From Mallotus nudiflorus (Eukaryota; Streptophyta; Magnoliopsida; Malpighiales; Euphorbiaceae): 64,000 nucleotides of DNA. Under the pieces are notes generated by a model. It did not search any database. It saw only the letters and a program-made list of their open reading frames with translations, and was not told the DNA's origin. The stretch's first letter is position 1. Each line of letters begins with the position of its first letter. Both the position numbers and the translations under genes were made by a program. Of the stretch, positions 22,490-34,250 are shown piece after piece. The stretch spans positions 62,001 to 126,000 of the forward strand of contig CANTUR010000929.1 of the NCBI GenBank assembly GCA_947683625.1, written 5' to 3'.

Positions 22490-24140
22490 GGCTATTCTTG
22501 CATCTTCTCACCAATTGTCTCCATGAATTTATCTTTATGTACTTTAAATGTGCATTTTTCTTTCTTGTCTAGTAGCTTCTTATCATCAAACTTATCACCC
22601 CATCCTTTAGGCACAATTAACTTGAAGGGTATGTCAAAAGAAGGTGGTTTAGTATAAAACACCTTATAGTCGAACTTGCCTGAATGCTAACCCAATAAGT
22701 CTTCTACTCTTTCCACATCTTTTGGGAAATTAAGAGATTTCTTATTAGTTTTAAGGTGTAGGTCCTTAATGGAGCTTAGCACTTATTCCTCACTAACTCC
22801 TGAGTTGATCATCATAGTAGCTAGGGGTGGTACATTTTGGTAGTTTGGGAAAGGATTATTTCTAGTGCTTGGGTTTTCAGGGTCTATGATTTTTTTAGAG
22901 TCTATAAGGTTTTGGAGTTCGTATTTGAGCTAGATGTAGTTATCCATGGAGTGTTAGAGGTTTTGATGGAATTTGCAATGCTTGTTTGGGTTATAGCCTT
23001 AGGTGTTTGGGTTTAGTGGGTTTGGATTAAGTAAAGGTTAAAGTAAGCCCTTTTGCATTAGGCACTCTAGGACTTTTGACAAAGGTTGGTTAAAATTAAA
23101 GAATCTCCTTGGTTGTTGAACAGCATACACTTCCACAATCTAGCCACTGCTTCCTTGATGTGTGCCCTCAATTGGGTACTTTCTTACTCCTATGCTTTTA
23201 GCAATCTTCTTTTTCTCACTTTTAATCTCCTCAGCTTGCAATCCATCATCATAAAGGTCTACAAATGTCTTAGGGTTTAGCATCTGCAACCTCTCAACCA
23301 AATTAAGTGACACATTTTGAACAATCATCCAAACCTTATCCTTTTTAACTAGCTTATTCTTCATTAATCCTACCTTATTCATGAATCTAGTTAGAAAATC
23401 TATAAATGACTCATTAGGCTTCTGCTTGGTTAATTCTAAATCCCTAATGGACACTTCAAGCTTGGTATTATAGTCATATTACTTTAGAAAGCAGTACACA
23501 ATTCTCTCTAGTCCACTCGGATACACTTCTCTAACCCATAATGCCAATTAACAGCCATACCCTCTAAGAATAGTACAAATAACTTGGTAGCTACAGAAAA
23601 AAGAGACTTAGTGGTGCTTATATTAGTTGTATATTAACTAAGGTGGACCCTTGGGTCTCCAGTACCATCAAACTTTTGCAGATGTAGCATCTTGAACTTA
23701 TCATGCAACTTATCCTCCTCAAATTACATAATATCATCAAACTTAAGTGAATATCCAATGTCTTGTCCTCTAATTAATTCTTCCATCATAGATATTTTCT
23801 GAGTTAGTGCTTTCATCTGCTTCAATTCCAACTCTTGAACTTGCTCAAGTGGTTCCCTTTTCACTTTTTCAACCATATAGTTCTCAACATCCTCTAGTTT
23901 CATTTCCATAGCAGGTACATCCTTAGCAGCGTTTAAAGGTTGCCCCCTATCATTATCATTGTTAGCAAGTGGTGCACCCACAACAGGTGGATTGGCCATA
24001 ATTAAAGGTATAATAGCAGATGGTGGCATTAATCCAGCCAAAGCTTGTCTTAGTTCATCTTGCATCATTACTCTCATGTCATCCATCAAAGCTCCCTTAA
24101 TGTCTTCTAGGGTTCAGTTTTCTCCCTCTTGTTGTTCCAT
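22490..24140 (-). pseudogene. gag: Ty3/gypsy-type gag of element 2 (broken)
   Basis: The start is at 24140 with MEQQEGEN, followed at once by a stop where element 1 has Trp. The open stretches 24089-23724 and 23454-23140 cover the N-terminal Pro/Ala linker and coiled coil, and the central NESFIDFLTRF to LYDDGLQAEE part. The conserved C-terminal block (FDYKVFYTKPPSFDIPF) is near 22700-22620. The coding layout equals that of element 1. Confidence 0.83.
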
Positions 24141-24149
24141 TTCTTCTAC

Positions 24150-25030
24150 TTGTTTAGCTTGTGCAACTTCTCGGTAGAGTGGATTGATAGGACTCCTTTC
24201 CAGTCTGTTAAAGATCTCTTTTGCAATTAATTACAGGCTTGAATCAGTTCTCACTAGTCTGCCACCTTTCTGCCTCCAAACACAAGAAGACCCAGATGAA
24301 TCTATGATGACTATAAAAGAAAGTGGTAGTATGATGCATGTATGCATGATGAACATGTTATGCAACAAGTAGCAAGTCAAGTAACAAGTCAAGTGTACAT
24401 ACACCCTTCCAATCTTATTCCTCCCACACACGTATTCAATGGCGAGTCTCTTTTCCTAGGATTTTTTTATCTTAGCCTTAATATCAATAAGGGATATTAA
24501 GAACCGATGCTCATGCCAAATCTCTCAAAGCAGTAAAAGCATAGACATAGCATTTTTAGGTATAAAAAGATTAGCCTAATCTTTATTAGCCTAAATAGGC
24601 TTCTAAAGTATGGGCTTGGGTTTTTATAGATAAAAAAACCTCACGACAATATTCATAAGCAACTTGGATAATCCTAGGGGAAGTTACTAGGCCACTACAT
24701 GAGCTGATTCTGGTGAAAAAGGTCAAGGTTCCTTTAACAAGATGTCCTCCTTTAAGACTTGAGTTACAGGCCAAAGTCAAAAGGGCCCGGCATCCTTTAC
24801 GAACTCGAGAGAATATTACCCCCCTTTAGGACTTAAGTTATAGACTCTTGTCAGATGAGCCTAGTAATATCTCTTGAATCAAGTTAAAGATAAGAGTGAT
24901 GGTTAGCCAATTTACAATCCCTGAACCTAGTAGAATCATGGAACCATAAACCAATATCATCGGTTAATAAGCACATGCAGAATGAATGCAAGAATAAAAT
25001 AATTCTAAAGAACACAAGTAAAATCAGTAT
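24150..25030. other. Element 2 leader between PBS and gag
   Basis: The reversed family leader is homologous to 6882-7785. No coding signal is seen. Confidence 0.6.
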
Positions 25031-25035
25031 CTCTT

Positions 25036-25055
25036 ATCCCCAATGGAGTCACCAC
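25036..25055 (-). other. Element 2 primer binding site
   Basis: TATCCCCAATGGAGTCACCA with adjoining CTG is the reverse of the family PBS and abuts the LTR that starts at 25056. Confidence 0.75.
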
Positions 25056-27257
25056 TGTAAACAGTAGGGTTTAGCATGCGCCTAAGATTTTAGCAACCGT
25101 GACACTGTTTGAGCTCAGGGCTCTAGAGAAAACACTAATAACTATCATAAAGACATGGCATGGACATGAGGAGTCACCACCCAGAGTAATAACTAGGACA
25201 AATAAAAAAATGGTGGTACTCAACTCCCTAAAAGAAAGCCAACACCACAGCTAGGAGATTCTATATACATAATACCAACTTCTTTTAGTCTCATGCTCAT
25301 TTAGAATTACTTTATGAATTACTATCCTACCCTCTATTTACATGTAACTTCATATAAACTCTTATTAAAATAATCAACTACAGTTAAACTAGTCATGAAA
25401 AATACATGTAAACAATGCATTCATTTAAATTTGCAATCCCTAAGTTAGTCTAATATACATTGATTTTAATTAAATGGGCTAAATCTATATATTTTAATTT
25501 ACAAGTGAGCCTAAAGACTAACTGGCCTAATTCCTATTCAATTTTAGTTTAGTGAACCTAAGTCTATTTATTTTACTTCTAAAAATGGGTCCAAATCTAC
25601 AAATTATGAAGTATTTAAATTAGTGGGCCCAATTCTACATATTTTATTTCTAAAGTGATCTTAAATCTACAAATTATTGAAAAGGCTTAAATTAAATGGG
25701 CTAAGTGTAAATTAATTAGGTTAGGTTGGCCTATGTCTAAATTAACTAAATAGGCCTAAGTTATCTCTACCCTAAGTATAATTAATTATGGGCCTAAAGA
25801 TGCATTTTTATTCATTAAACCTAAAAAAACATAAATTTATTTAAAAGGGTTAAAGCCTAACATGAGCTTAGGGCCTAAAACACATAAGCATAAACAAACA
25901 AGCTCATAAAAAATAAGAAACAAATACCAAATTAATCAAATAAAGGATCAAACAATCAATTAAATCTATTCTAAAAACCCTAATTTAATTAAAGTGACTC
26001 AAAACAAACAAATAGAATAAAATAATCAATAAGCAACCCTAATTCTATCCACTTAAATCTAATTCAATTTTAATTAAACAACCTAATTATTTTTATAGTA
26101 ATTCTAATTAATTACTTAATTAAAACCCTAATTTTACTAGCCAATTAATTAAAATAAAACACACAATCACACACACATTATTTCATTATTCCCACTATTG
26201 GGGCTATTATAACGAGTTCTTGAAAATAATAAGAAAAGAAAAATTAATACAATCCTAAAACAAAATCAAAACAACAATAAACAAACTAAATAAAAAAATA
26301 TAGAAACTATATTTAGCTATAAAGTTCAATCTATGGCATTCCATGGACTTTTATGGGTTTTGTTCACCAAATAAGATCATCATGTAATCTCCTCTATAAT
26401 CACCAACAAAATAATAAACAATGATTAGTGAATAAAATAATAATAAAAATTTAATAAAATCAAAATAATAAAATAAAATAAAATAAAATAAAGAAGGAAA
26501 GAAATGATGATTATGGATGTAGTATGAGTTGCCCCTCAGACTAGTGTAAATCACCATTGTTTGTTAAGTAGGTCTTTAAAAATGTGTTATTCTCTTCTCA
26601 AAGGTCTATTGCTCCTTGATTTAAAAACACGAATAAATCACAAAGAATATTTTTGTACTACCTAGGGACAAAAGAAAAGCCAAAAAGTGTAGGAAAGAAG
26701 AAAGGTCCTCCAAAGAGAGTCTCCAAGAGGTCCCCCCTCATGATAGCTCAAACTGGGCTTTTATAGGAAAAAACCCTAGCTAAAAACGTATCCTACTATG
26801 ACTTGCATTTCTCAAAGTTTTGATTTTAAAAGACTTTAATTTCTTAAAAATTCAAATAAATATTATTTGACCAATCAAAATTCAGGAAACCAAATTTTAT
26901 TTACTATAAAAAAAATAAAATAAAACAAAATAAATGGACAGAACATGTCTAATTCCAATCAGAATTATGTAATCCCAATCGAAATTACATCATTCTGATC
27001 AAAATTATAGAATTTTGATTGGAATTATAGAATTTCAATCTCCTTTTTTTAACTTTCAATTGCAAAAAGACCCCTAAAAAAATTTAGACTTTTCAATTAG
27101 GTCCTAAAAAATATTACAATTAAGTCCTTAAAAAAAACCAATTAAACTCTTTTTAAATATTTATTTAGAATTTTGAGGTTTCAAACTTCAAGTGTTGAAG
27201 ACCTATTTGTAACATTTTTATCATTTGAGTCCTTTTCTGCATCCACATGTTATCATC
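25056..27257 (-). repeat. Element 2 LTR array, member 1
   Basis: This is a nearly full reversed LTR starting TGTAAACAGTAGGG, with the TATA box at 26758-26765. At its far end the normal terminal 19-20 bp (GGTGCTTACA side) is missing and is replaced by a PBS-like sequence (27258-27275). Confidence 0.88.
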
Positions 27258-27275
27258 TTTAATGGAGTTGCCACT

Positions 27276-29010
27276 ATAGACCTAATTCCTATTCAATTTT
27301 AACTAAGTGAACCTAAGTTTATTTATTTTAATTCTAAAAATAGGACTAAATGTACAAATTATGAAGTATTTAAATTAGTGGGCCTAATTCTACATATTTT
27401 ATTTTTAAAGTGATATTAAATTTACAAATTATGGAAAAGGCTTAAATTAAATGGGCTAAGTCTAAATTAATTAAATTAAGTGTGCCTATTTCTAAATTAA
27501 GTAAATGGACCTCAATTATCTCTACCCTAAGTCTAATTAATTATGGGCCTAAAGATGCATTTTTATTAATTAAACCTAAAAAATCTAAATTTATTTAAAT
27601 GGGTTAAAGCCTAACAAGAGCTTAGGGCCTAAAACATATAAACATAAACAAACAAGCCTAAAAAACAATAAGAACAAATATCAAAACAATCAAATAAAGG
27701 ATAAAAAAATCAAATAAATCTATTCTGAAAACCCTAATTTAATTAAAGCAACTCTAAACAAACAAATTAATTAAAATAATCAACAACCAACCCCAATTTT
27801 ATCCACTTAAATCTAATTCAATTTTAGTTAAACAACCTAATGATTTTTATAGCCATTAATTTTAATTAATTAGCCAATTAAATTCTAATTTTACTAACCA
27901 ATTAATTAAAATAAAACACATAATCGCACATACATGTTTTCATTATTCCCAATGTTAGGATTATTACAATGAGCTATTGGAAATAATAATAAAAGAAAAG
28001 TTAATACAATCCTAAAACAAAATCAAAACAATAACAAACTAACTAAATAAATAAAAAATCTAGAAACTTTATTTAGTAACAAAGTTCAATCCATGGCATT
28101 CCATGAACCTTCATGGGTTTTGTTCACCTAATAAGATCGTCATGTAATATCCTCCATAATCACCAACAAAAGAATAAAAAATGATTAGTGAATAAAATAA
28201 CAATAAAAATTTAATAAAATCAAAATAATAAAATAAAAGAAAAATAAAAGAAAAAGGAAAGAAGATGATGATTATCAATGCAGTATGAGTTGCCTCTCAG
28301 ATTAATGTAAATCACCGTTGTTTGTTAAGTAGGTCTTCATAAACTTGTTATTCTCTTCTCAAAGGTCTATTGCTCCTTGCTTCAAAAACATGAATAAATC
28401 ACATAGAATATTTTTGTATTGCCTAAAGACAAAAGAAAATCCAAAATATGTAGGAAAAGAGAAAGGTCCTCCAAAGAAAGTCTCTGAGAGGTCCCCCCAC
28501 AGGATAGCTCAAGGTGGGCTTTTATAGGAAAAAAACCTAGCTAAAAATATATCCTACCGTAACTTGCCTTTCTTAGAGTTTTGATTTTAAAATGACTTTA
28601 ATATCCTGAAAATTCAGATAAATATTATTTGACCAATCAAAATTCAGGAAACTGAATTTTATTTACTGTGAAAAATAAAATAAAATAAATGGATAGAACA
28701 TGTTTAATTTCGACTGGAATTATGTAATCTCGATCAAAATTACATCATTCTGATCAAAATTATGAAATTATTATCAGAATTACAGAATTCTAATCTCCTT
28801 TTTTTTAACTTTTAATTACAATATAACCCCTAAAAGAATTTAGACTTTTCAATTAGGTCCTAAAAAATTACAATTATAGTCCTTAAAAAACTAATTAAAT
28901 TCTTTTTGAAAATGCATTCATACTTTTGAGGTTTTAAACTTCAATTGTTGAAGACCTATTTATAATATTTTCATCATTGGAATCCTTTGTCGAATCCATA
29001 CTTTATCATC
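27276..29010 (-). repeat. Element 2 LTR array, member 2 (truncated)
   Basis: This reversed LTR lacks about 490 bp on its low-coordinate side and begins directly in the CCTAATTCCTATTCAATTTTA part. It ends at ATCATC followed by the PBS-like CAGTGGAGTCGCCACTG (29012-29029). The TATA box is at 28519-28526. Confidence 0.85.
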
Positions 29011-29027
29011 CTCAGTGGAGTCGCCAC

Positions 29028-31203
29028 TGTAAAGGATGGGCGTGCCAAAGATTTTAGCAACGCGACACTGTTTGAGCTTAAGGCTCTAGAGAATACACTA
29101 ACAACTATCATAAAGACATGGTGTGGAGATGAGTAGTTGCCACCCAAGGCAATAACTAGGACAAATCAAAAAATGGTGGTACTCGATTCTCTAAAAGAAA
29201 GCCAACCTCATAGCTAGGAGATTCTGGATATGAAATACCAACTTCTTTTAGTCTCATGCTCATTTAAAATTACTTTATGAATTATTATCTTATCCTCTAT
29301 TTACATGCAATTTCATATAAACCTTTATTAAAACAATCAACTATAGGCAAACTAGTCATGAAAAATACATGTAAACAATGCATTCATTTAAATTCACAAT
29401 CCTTAAGTTAGTCTAATCTACATTGATTTTAATTAAATGGGCTAAATCTACATGTTTTAATTTACAAGTGAGCCTAAAGACTAACGGGCCTAATTCTTGT
29501 TCAATTTTAATTAAGTGAACCTAGGTCTATTTATTTTAATTCTAAAAATGAGCCTAAATCTACAAATTATGAAGTATTTAAATTAGTTGGCCTAAGTCTA
29601 CATATTTTATTTTTAAAGTGATCTTAAATCTACAAATTATGGAAAAGGCTTAAATTAAATGGGCTAAGTCTAAATTAATTAAATTAGGTGGGCCTATATC
29701 TAAATTAACTAAATGGGCCTAAGTTATCTTTACCCCAAGTCTAATTAAAGATGCATTTTTATTAATTAAACCTAAAAAAAAACCTAAATTTATTTAAATG
29801 GGTTAAAGGCTAATATGAGCTTAAGGCCTAAAACACATAAACATAAACAAATAAGCCCAAAAAAACAATAAGACACAAATATCAAAACAATTAAATAAAG
29901 GATCAACCGATCAACTAAATATATTCTAAAAACCCTTATTTAATTAAAGCGGCTCTAAACAAACAAATAAAATAAAATAATTAACAAGCAACCCTAATTA
30001 TATCCACTTAAATATAATTCAACTTTAATTAAACAACATAATATTTTTATTGCCATTAATTTTAATTAATTACCTAATTAAAACCCTAATTTTACTAACT
30101 AATTAATTATATAAAACACACAATCACACACACATTATTTCATTATTCCCACTATTGGGGCTATTACAATGAGCTATTGAAAATAATAAGAAAATAAAAA
30201 TTAATACAATCCTAAAACAAAATCAAAACAATAATTAACAAACTAAATAAAAAAATCTAGAAACTATATATAGCCACAAAGTTCAATTCACGGCATTCCA
30301 TGGACCTTCATAGGTTTTGTTCACCTAATAAGATCATCATGTAATATCCTCCAAAATCACCAACAAAAGAATAAACAATGATTAGTGAATAAAATAATAA
30401 TAAAAATTTAATAAAATCAAAATAATAAAATAAAATAAAAATAAAAGAAGGAAAGAAGATGATGATTATGGATGCAGTGTGAGTTGCTCCTCAGACTAGT
30501 GTAAATCAATGTTGTTTGTTAACTAGGTCTTCAAAAACTTATTTTCCTCTTCTTAAATGTCTATTGCTCCTTGCTTTTAAAACATGAATAACTCACAAAG
30601 ATTATTTTTGTACTACCTAGGGACAAAAGAAAAGCCAAAAAGTGCAGGAAAGGAGAAAGGTCCTCTAAAAAAGTCTCCAAGAGGTCCCCTCTCAGGATAG
30701 CTCAAGCTGGGCTTTTATAAGAAAAAACCCTAGCTAAAAACGTATCCTACTGTGATTTGCCTTTCTCAAAATTTTGATTTTAGAAGGACTTTAATTTCCT
30801 AAAAATTCAGATAAATATTATTTGACCAATCAAAATTCAGGAAACCAAATTTTATTTACTGTAAAAACTAAAATAAAATAAAAATGGATGGAACATGTTT
30901 AATTCCAATCAGAATTGTGTAATTCCAATTGGAATTACATCATTCCGTTCAAAATTACAGAATTTCGATTGGAATTATAGAATTTCAATCTCATTTTTTA
31001 GCTTTTAATTATGAAAAGACCCCTAAAAGAATTTAGACTTTTCAATTAGGTCCTAAAAAACATTATAATTAAGTCCATAAAAAAACTAATTAAATTCTTT
31101 TTGAAAATGCATAACTTTTGAGGTTTCAAACTTCAAGTGTTAAAGACCTATTTATAACATTTCCATCATTGGAGTTCTTTGTCGCATCTACACCTTATCA
31201 TCC
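29028..31203 (-). repeat. Element 2 LTR array, member 3
   Basis: This nearly full reversed LTR starts TGTAAAGGATGGG, has its TATA box at 30712-30719 and ends at ATCATCCC, followed by CAGTGGAGTCAACGATG (31205-31221), again a PBS-like joint. Confidence 0.87.
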
Positions 31204-31219
31204 CCAGTGGAGTCAACGA

Positions 31220-31889
31220 TGTAGATGGCGGGATTTAGAGCACGCCTAAGATTTTAGCAACTGCGACACTATTTGAGTTTAAGGCTCTAGAGAACACACT
31301 AATAACTATTACAAAGACATGGTGTGGAGATAAGTAGTCACCACCCAAGGTAATAACTAGGACAAATCAAAATATGGTGGTACTCAATTCACTAAAAGAA
31401 AGCTAGCACCATAGCGAGGAGATTATGGGTACAGAATACCAACTTCTTTTAGTCTCGTGATCATTTAGAATTACTTTATGAATTACTATCTTACCCTCTA
31501 TTTACATGCAATTTCATATAACCCTTATTAAAACAATTAACTTGAGGCAAACTAGTCATGAAAAATACATGTAAACAATGCATTCATTTAAATTCGCAAT
31601 CCCTAAGTTAGTCTAACTAAATTGCTCTAAGTTATCTCTACCCTAAATTAATTTTGATATCCTTTTTTAACTTTTAATTACAAAAAGACCACCAAAAGAA
31701 TTTAGATTTTTCAATTAGGTCCTAAAAATTACAATTAAGTCCTTAAAAAACCAATTAAACTCTTTTTGAAAATTCATTCAAACTTTTAAGGTTTCAAACT
31801 TGAAATGTTGAAGACCAATTTATAACATTTTCATCATTGGAGTCCTTTGTTGCATCCACACTTTATCATCCCAAAATTGGGTGCTTACA
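31220..31889 (-). repeat. Element 2 LTR array, member 4 (5' LTR end, internally deleted)
   Basis: The segment starts TGTAGATGGCGGG. About 1.5 kb is missing at 31611-31660. It ends with the intact terminus CCAAAATTGGGTGCTTACA. It is the outermost LTR and carries the element boundary. Confidence 0.87.
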
Positions 31890-31970
31890 ATATGCTATTT
31901 TACCACTTTCTTATCTAGTGTAATTCTCATCCAACCATTGGCCTCAATGATGAAGCACAATATTCACCAT
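31890..31970 (-). pseudogene. MULE transposase N-terminus
   Basis: ATG at 31970 (minus) opens MVNIVLHH, a stop, then GQWLDENYTR, a stop, then ESGKIAYEE, which continues at 16395. The HH, G, W and YTR spacing matches the first residues of plant MULE transposases with a PB1-like start. Two stops within 25 codons show decay. Confidence 0.75.
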
Positions 31971-32443
31971 CTATGTTATTTCTCTATTAATAAACAGAAT
32001 AAATTGCAATAAATTTCATGCACTAAACGAAAATTAAGAATTAATTCAAATTTGAAACACATGAAAAAAAAAACCACATAAATCCTTCAATTTTTTACAT
32101 CGATTTTAGAATGTGCACAGAGATCATTGACTATAATAAACTCTAACATGCAATATATGAAAATCTCTAAAATTTAAAGGAGTCTTCGACTTACCTTATG
32201 CTTGAAGGTAAAAACCACCAATACCCTACTTGTTAAGTAAAGCTTTTCCACCTATATCTTCTTTCCCCAAATTTTGCACACTCAAGACTGATTATTCAAT
32301 TTCCATTGATATAACACAAACCGTAGCACTTACATTTTGTATCTTTATGTAATCTAACTGTTTATGCTTGTTTTTTAATTTTGTAGAAGAGCTAATAAAG
32401 GAAGAGAGAATGGAGCGAAGAGAATATCAAAGTCAAGCTTCAC
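31971..32443 (-). other. MULE transposase 5' untranslated region with probable intron
   Basis: On the minus strand GCATAAGGTAAGT near 32190 is a good 5' splice site, and TTTATTAATAG near 31984 is a matching acceptor just before the ATG. A leader intron is therefore likely. The rest is AT-rich and non-coding, leading into the right inverted repeat. Confidence 0.5.
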
Positions 32444-32688
32444 ATGTTTAGATGAATTAAGGATTTCTTGTTTTTAGGCTCAAAAAACACTTTGCATTCT
32501 CCCCCACACCCCCTTTTTTGCCATGTCAGACATAAGCTAGAGTGAAGAGATGCAATTACCCTTTTCCACATCAAATTCATTGACAACAAACTATTTAAAC
32601 ATCATGGTACCACTTTATTAGGGTTCAAACCATAGGTTAGAAGGTGATTAGAGTTCAAATCACATGGTACTTATCTATACTTTTCCCT
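32444..32688 (-). repeat. MULE right terminal inverted repeat
   Basis: This is the reverse complement partner of 219-521, with the shared blocks GAGTGAAGAGATGCAATT, GGTACCACTTT and GATTAGAGTTCAAA. The outer end at CTTTTCCCT matches AGAGAAAAG at 219. Confidence 0.88.
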
Positions 32689-33345
32689 AAAAAAATTATA
32701 TAAAAACTTATTATATGTTAATATTAAATTATCTTTTTAATTTACTTGAGTTTTAAAAGTCCAATCACTACCTAAAAAGGTAATAAACCGAACCAAGTAA
32801 ATTCAGTTCGGTTCCCATTTTCTAACAATTCTAAATTTTTGGGTAAACTCAAACTGGGCCAAAAACTACATGTGTGTGTGTGTACACACACATACATGTA
32901 AGAAAGGAATTCACCACTTTACTAAAAGTATACATTTGACATTTAACAATTCTTTTTCTTTTACCTGTTGTGATGGCAATATGGTTACATATTATTTAGC
33001 TAAGAGTGTTATGTTATTAAATTATGAATTTCTCATATAGGGTTTAGCCCTTTCTTGTACTGCTAATGTAGTTGTAAGTGATTATATTATTTATGATTCT
33101 TAATGAAATCATTTTATTCTCAAAAAAAAAAAGTGTAACCAAGATAATTCTCATACACAAATGTTAAAGGAGATTGCCCTTTACATATGTTATGGGGCTT
33201 TAATTTTAGACTCATTAAGATTGATATGAATATCATATACGAAAAAGATTTATATAGCAGCGGTTGCAGAATTTCAAAAATGAATACTCACATAAATAAT
33301 ATTGATCCTATCCATAAGGGGCCTGGGGCCAACACTATTTCTAAT
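32689..33345. other. Possible host sequence between MULE and copia element
   Basis: No reading frame of note. It contains a perfect palindromic alternating stretch ACATGTGTGTGTGTGT/ACACACACATACATGT at 32867-32898. It also has a TTTATTCTC plus A11 junction at 33111-33131 that could be the 3' end of a retroposed or LTR-derived sequence. I cannot assign either. Confidence 0.4.
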
Positions 33346-33510
33346 TATTAGAGATATGATAGTGATAAAGTTAATTATTTGAATATTTGTAATGCTATTA
33401 TATTTCTTATATTTTTTAAAATAGCAACTCTCTATGTAATTGTATCTGTATATGTATTCACATATATTGAATATAATTATATGCACTTTACATACAATAA
33501 TATCATTGAG
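33346..33510 (+). repeat. Copia 5' LTR
   Basis: About 165 bp, matching 52781-52954 in order and sequence. The exact 3' end is uncertain because both copies lack a clear terminal CA. Confidence 0.8.
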
Positions 33511-33511
33511 T

Positions 33512-33523
33512 TAGTATCAGAGC
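33512..33523 (+). other. Copia primer binding site
   Basis: TAGTATCAGAGC differs by one base from TGGTATCAGAGC, the complement of initiator tRNA-Met used by most plant copia elements. Confidence 0.75.
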
Positions 33524-33541
33524 AACTCTTCTGCAAACACC

Positions 33542-34250
33542 ATGGCTACAAACTCTTCAATGTCATATGCTACCTTATCTTCTTCTTCATATATTTTTGC
33601 TTCATCGTAATTACCTTTATTCCTCTTTCAAACTCTTATTCCTCAACACCTTCTCATCTACAACAATCCTTTCTATCAAGCTAAAATCCAAAAACTACAT
33701 ATCTCGGAAACTTCAATTCCAACCTCTATTAAACTTCTATAATCTTCATGACATCCTAATTGACACTGAACTCCCTCCACCAAAAGAAATTCTCAACTCA
33801 GCTTTTTCAACTATAGAACCAAATCCCATTCACATTCAATGGTATAATAAATATCAACTATTATTTTCATGGCTGATCTCTTTAATTTTTGAAGAAATAT
33901 TTCCACATCTCATTGGATTGAATTCTTCTTCAGTATTATGGAAGGCTTTGGAAACTGCATATGGCATTGTTAATTATGCTCAATGCACTCAATTATATAT
34001 TAAGTTTCATAACTTAAAGAAGGATGATAAATCAGTGTCTGACTATTTATTTCAAGCTAAACATATTGTTAATTCACTAGCAGTTGGCCAGACTCTTTCT
34101 CAAGTAGAATTAAATGCTATTATATTCATGCAACTTGAGTCTAATTATAATGGTGCTATTAGTGCTCTTAAGCAACTTCTTGATCCAACTTTTTTCAATG
34201 AATTACATGAGCAACTTGTAGCTTATGAATTGCTACTTAAATCTAAATAA
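33542..34250 (+). pseudogene. gag: Copia gag (UBN2-type), frameshifted
   Basis: The ATG at 33542 opens MATNSSMSYATLSSSS and then shifts frame. From about 33680 one long frame runs to 34249. It contains KLKSKNYISRKLQFQPLL near its start and later WKALETAYG, QLYIKFHNLKK and KSVSDYL, as in the UBN2-type gag of plant copia elements. The N-terminal frameshifts and a Trp lost from the LxWK motif show decay. Confidence 0.85.

Larger units (their letters stand above)
16396..31889 (-). mobile_element. Element 2: Tat/Ogre-like gag-only retrotransposon with an expanded tandem LTR array
   Basis: On the minus strand the order is a four-LTR array (31889-25056), then PBS, gag, internal region, 57-bp repeats, PPT and a final LTR (18685-16396). 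Flanks are GTATG (16391-16395) and ATATG (31890-31894), a one-mismatch 5-bp duplication, and the MULE frame resumes on both sides. Apart from the array it has the layout of element 1. No pol motifs are visible. Confidence 0.88.
219..32688 (-). mobile_element. Mutator-like element (MULE), split by two nested LTR retrotransposons
   Basis: The outer ends are long terminal inverted repeats (about 219-521 and 32444-32688). Between them is a MuDR-type transposase on the minus strand, with its start near 31970 and its C-terminus near 1400-2200. A second, convergent small gene sits on the plus strand at 642-1157. Removing the two nested retrotransposons (4726-15988 and 16396-31889) and their 5-bp duplications leaves about 5.7 kb, a normal size for an autonomous-type MULE. 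The expected 9-bp target duplication cannot be verified because both outer flanks are poly-A. Every transposase domain carries stops or lost ligands, so the element is dead. Confidence 0.88.

Noticed and set aside
27276..31889. Three independent solo LTR insertions next to element 2
   Set aside because: No 5-bp duplications lie between the LTRs, and the same PBS-like joint occurs three times, so an array from one element fits better.
33111..33131. Poly-A tail of a LINE or processed transcript
   Set aside because: Only a single A11 run is present, with no upstream coding sequence or matching flank duplication. It is too weak to call.
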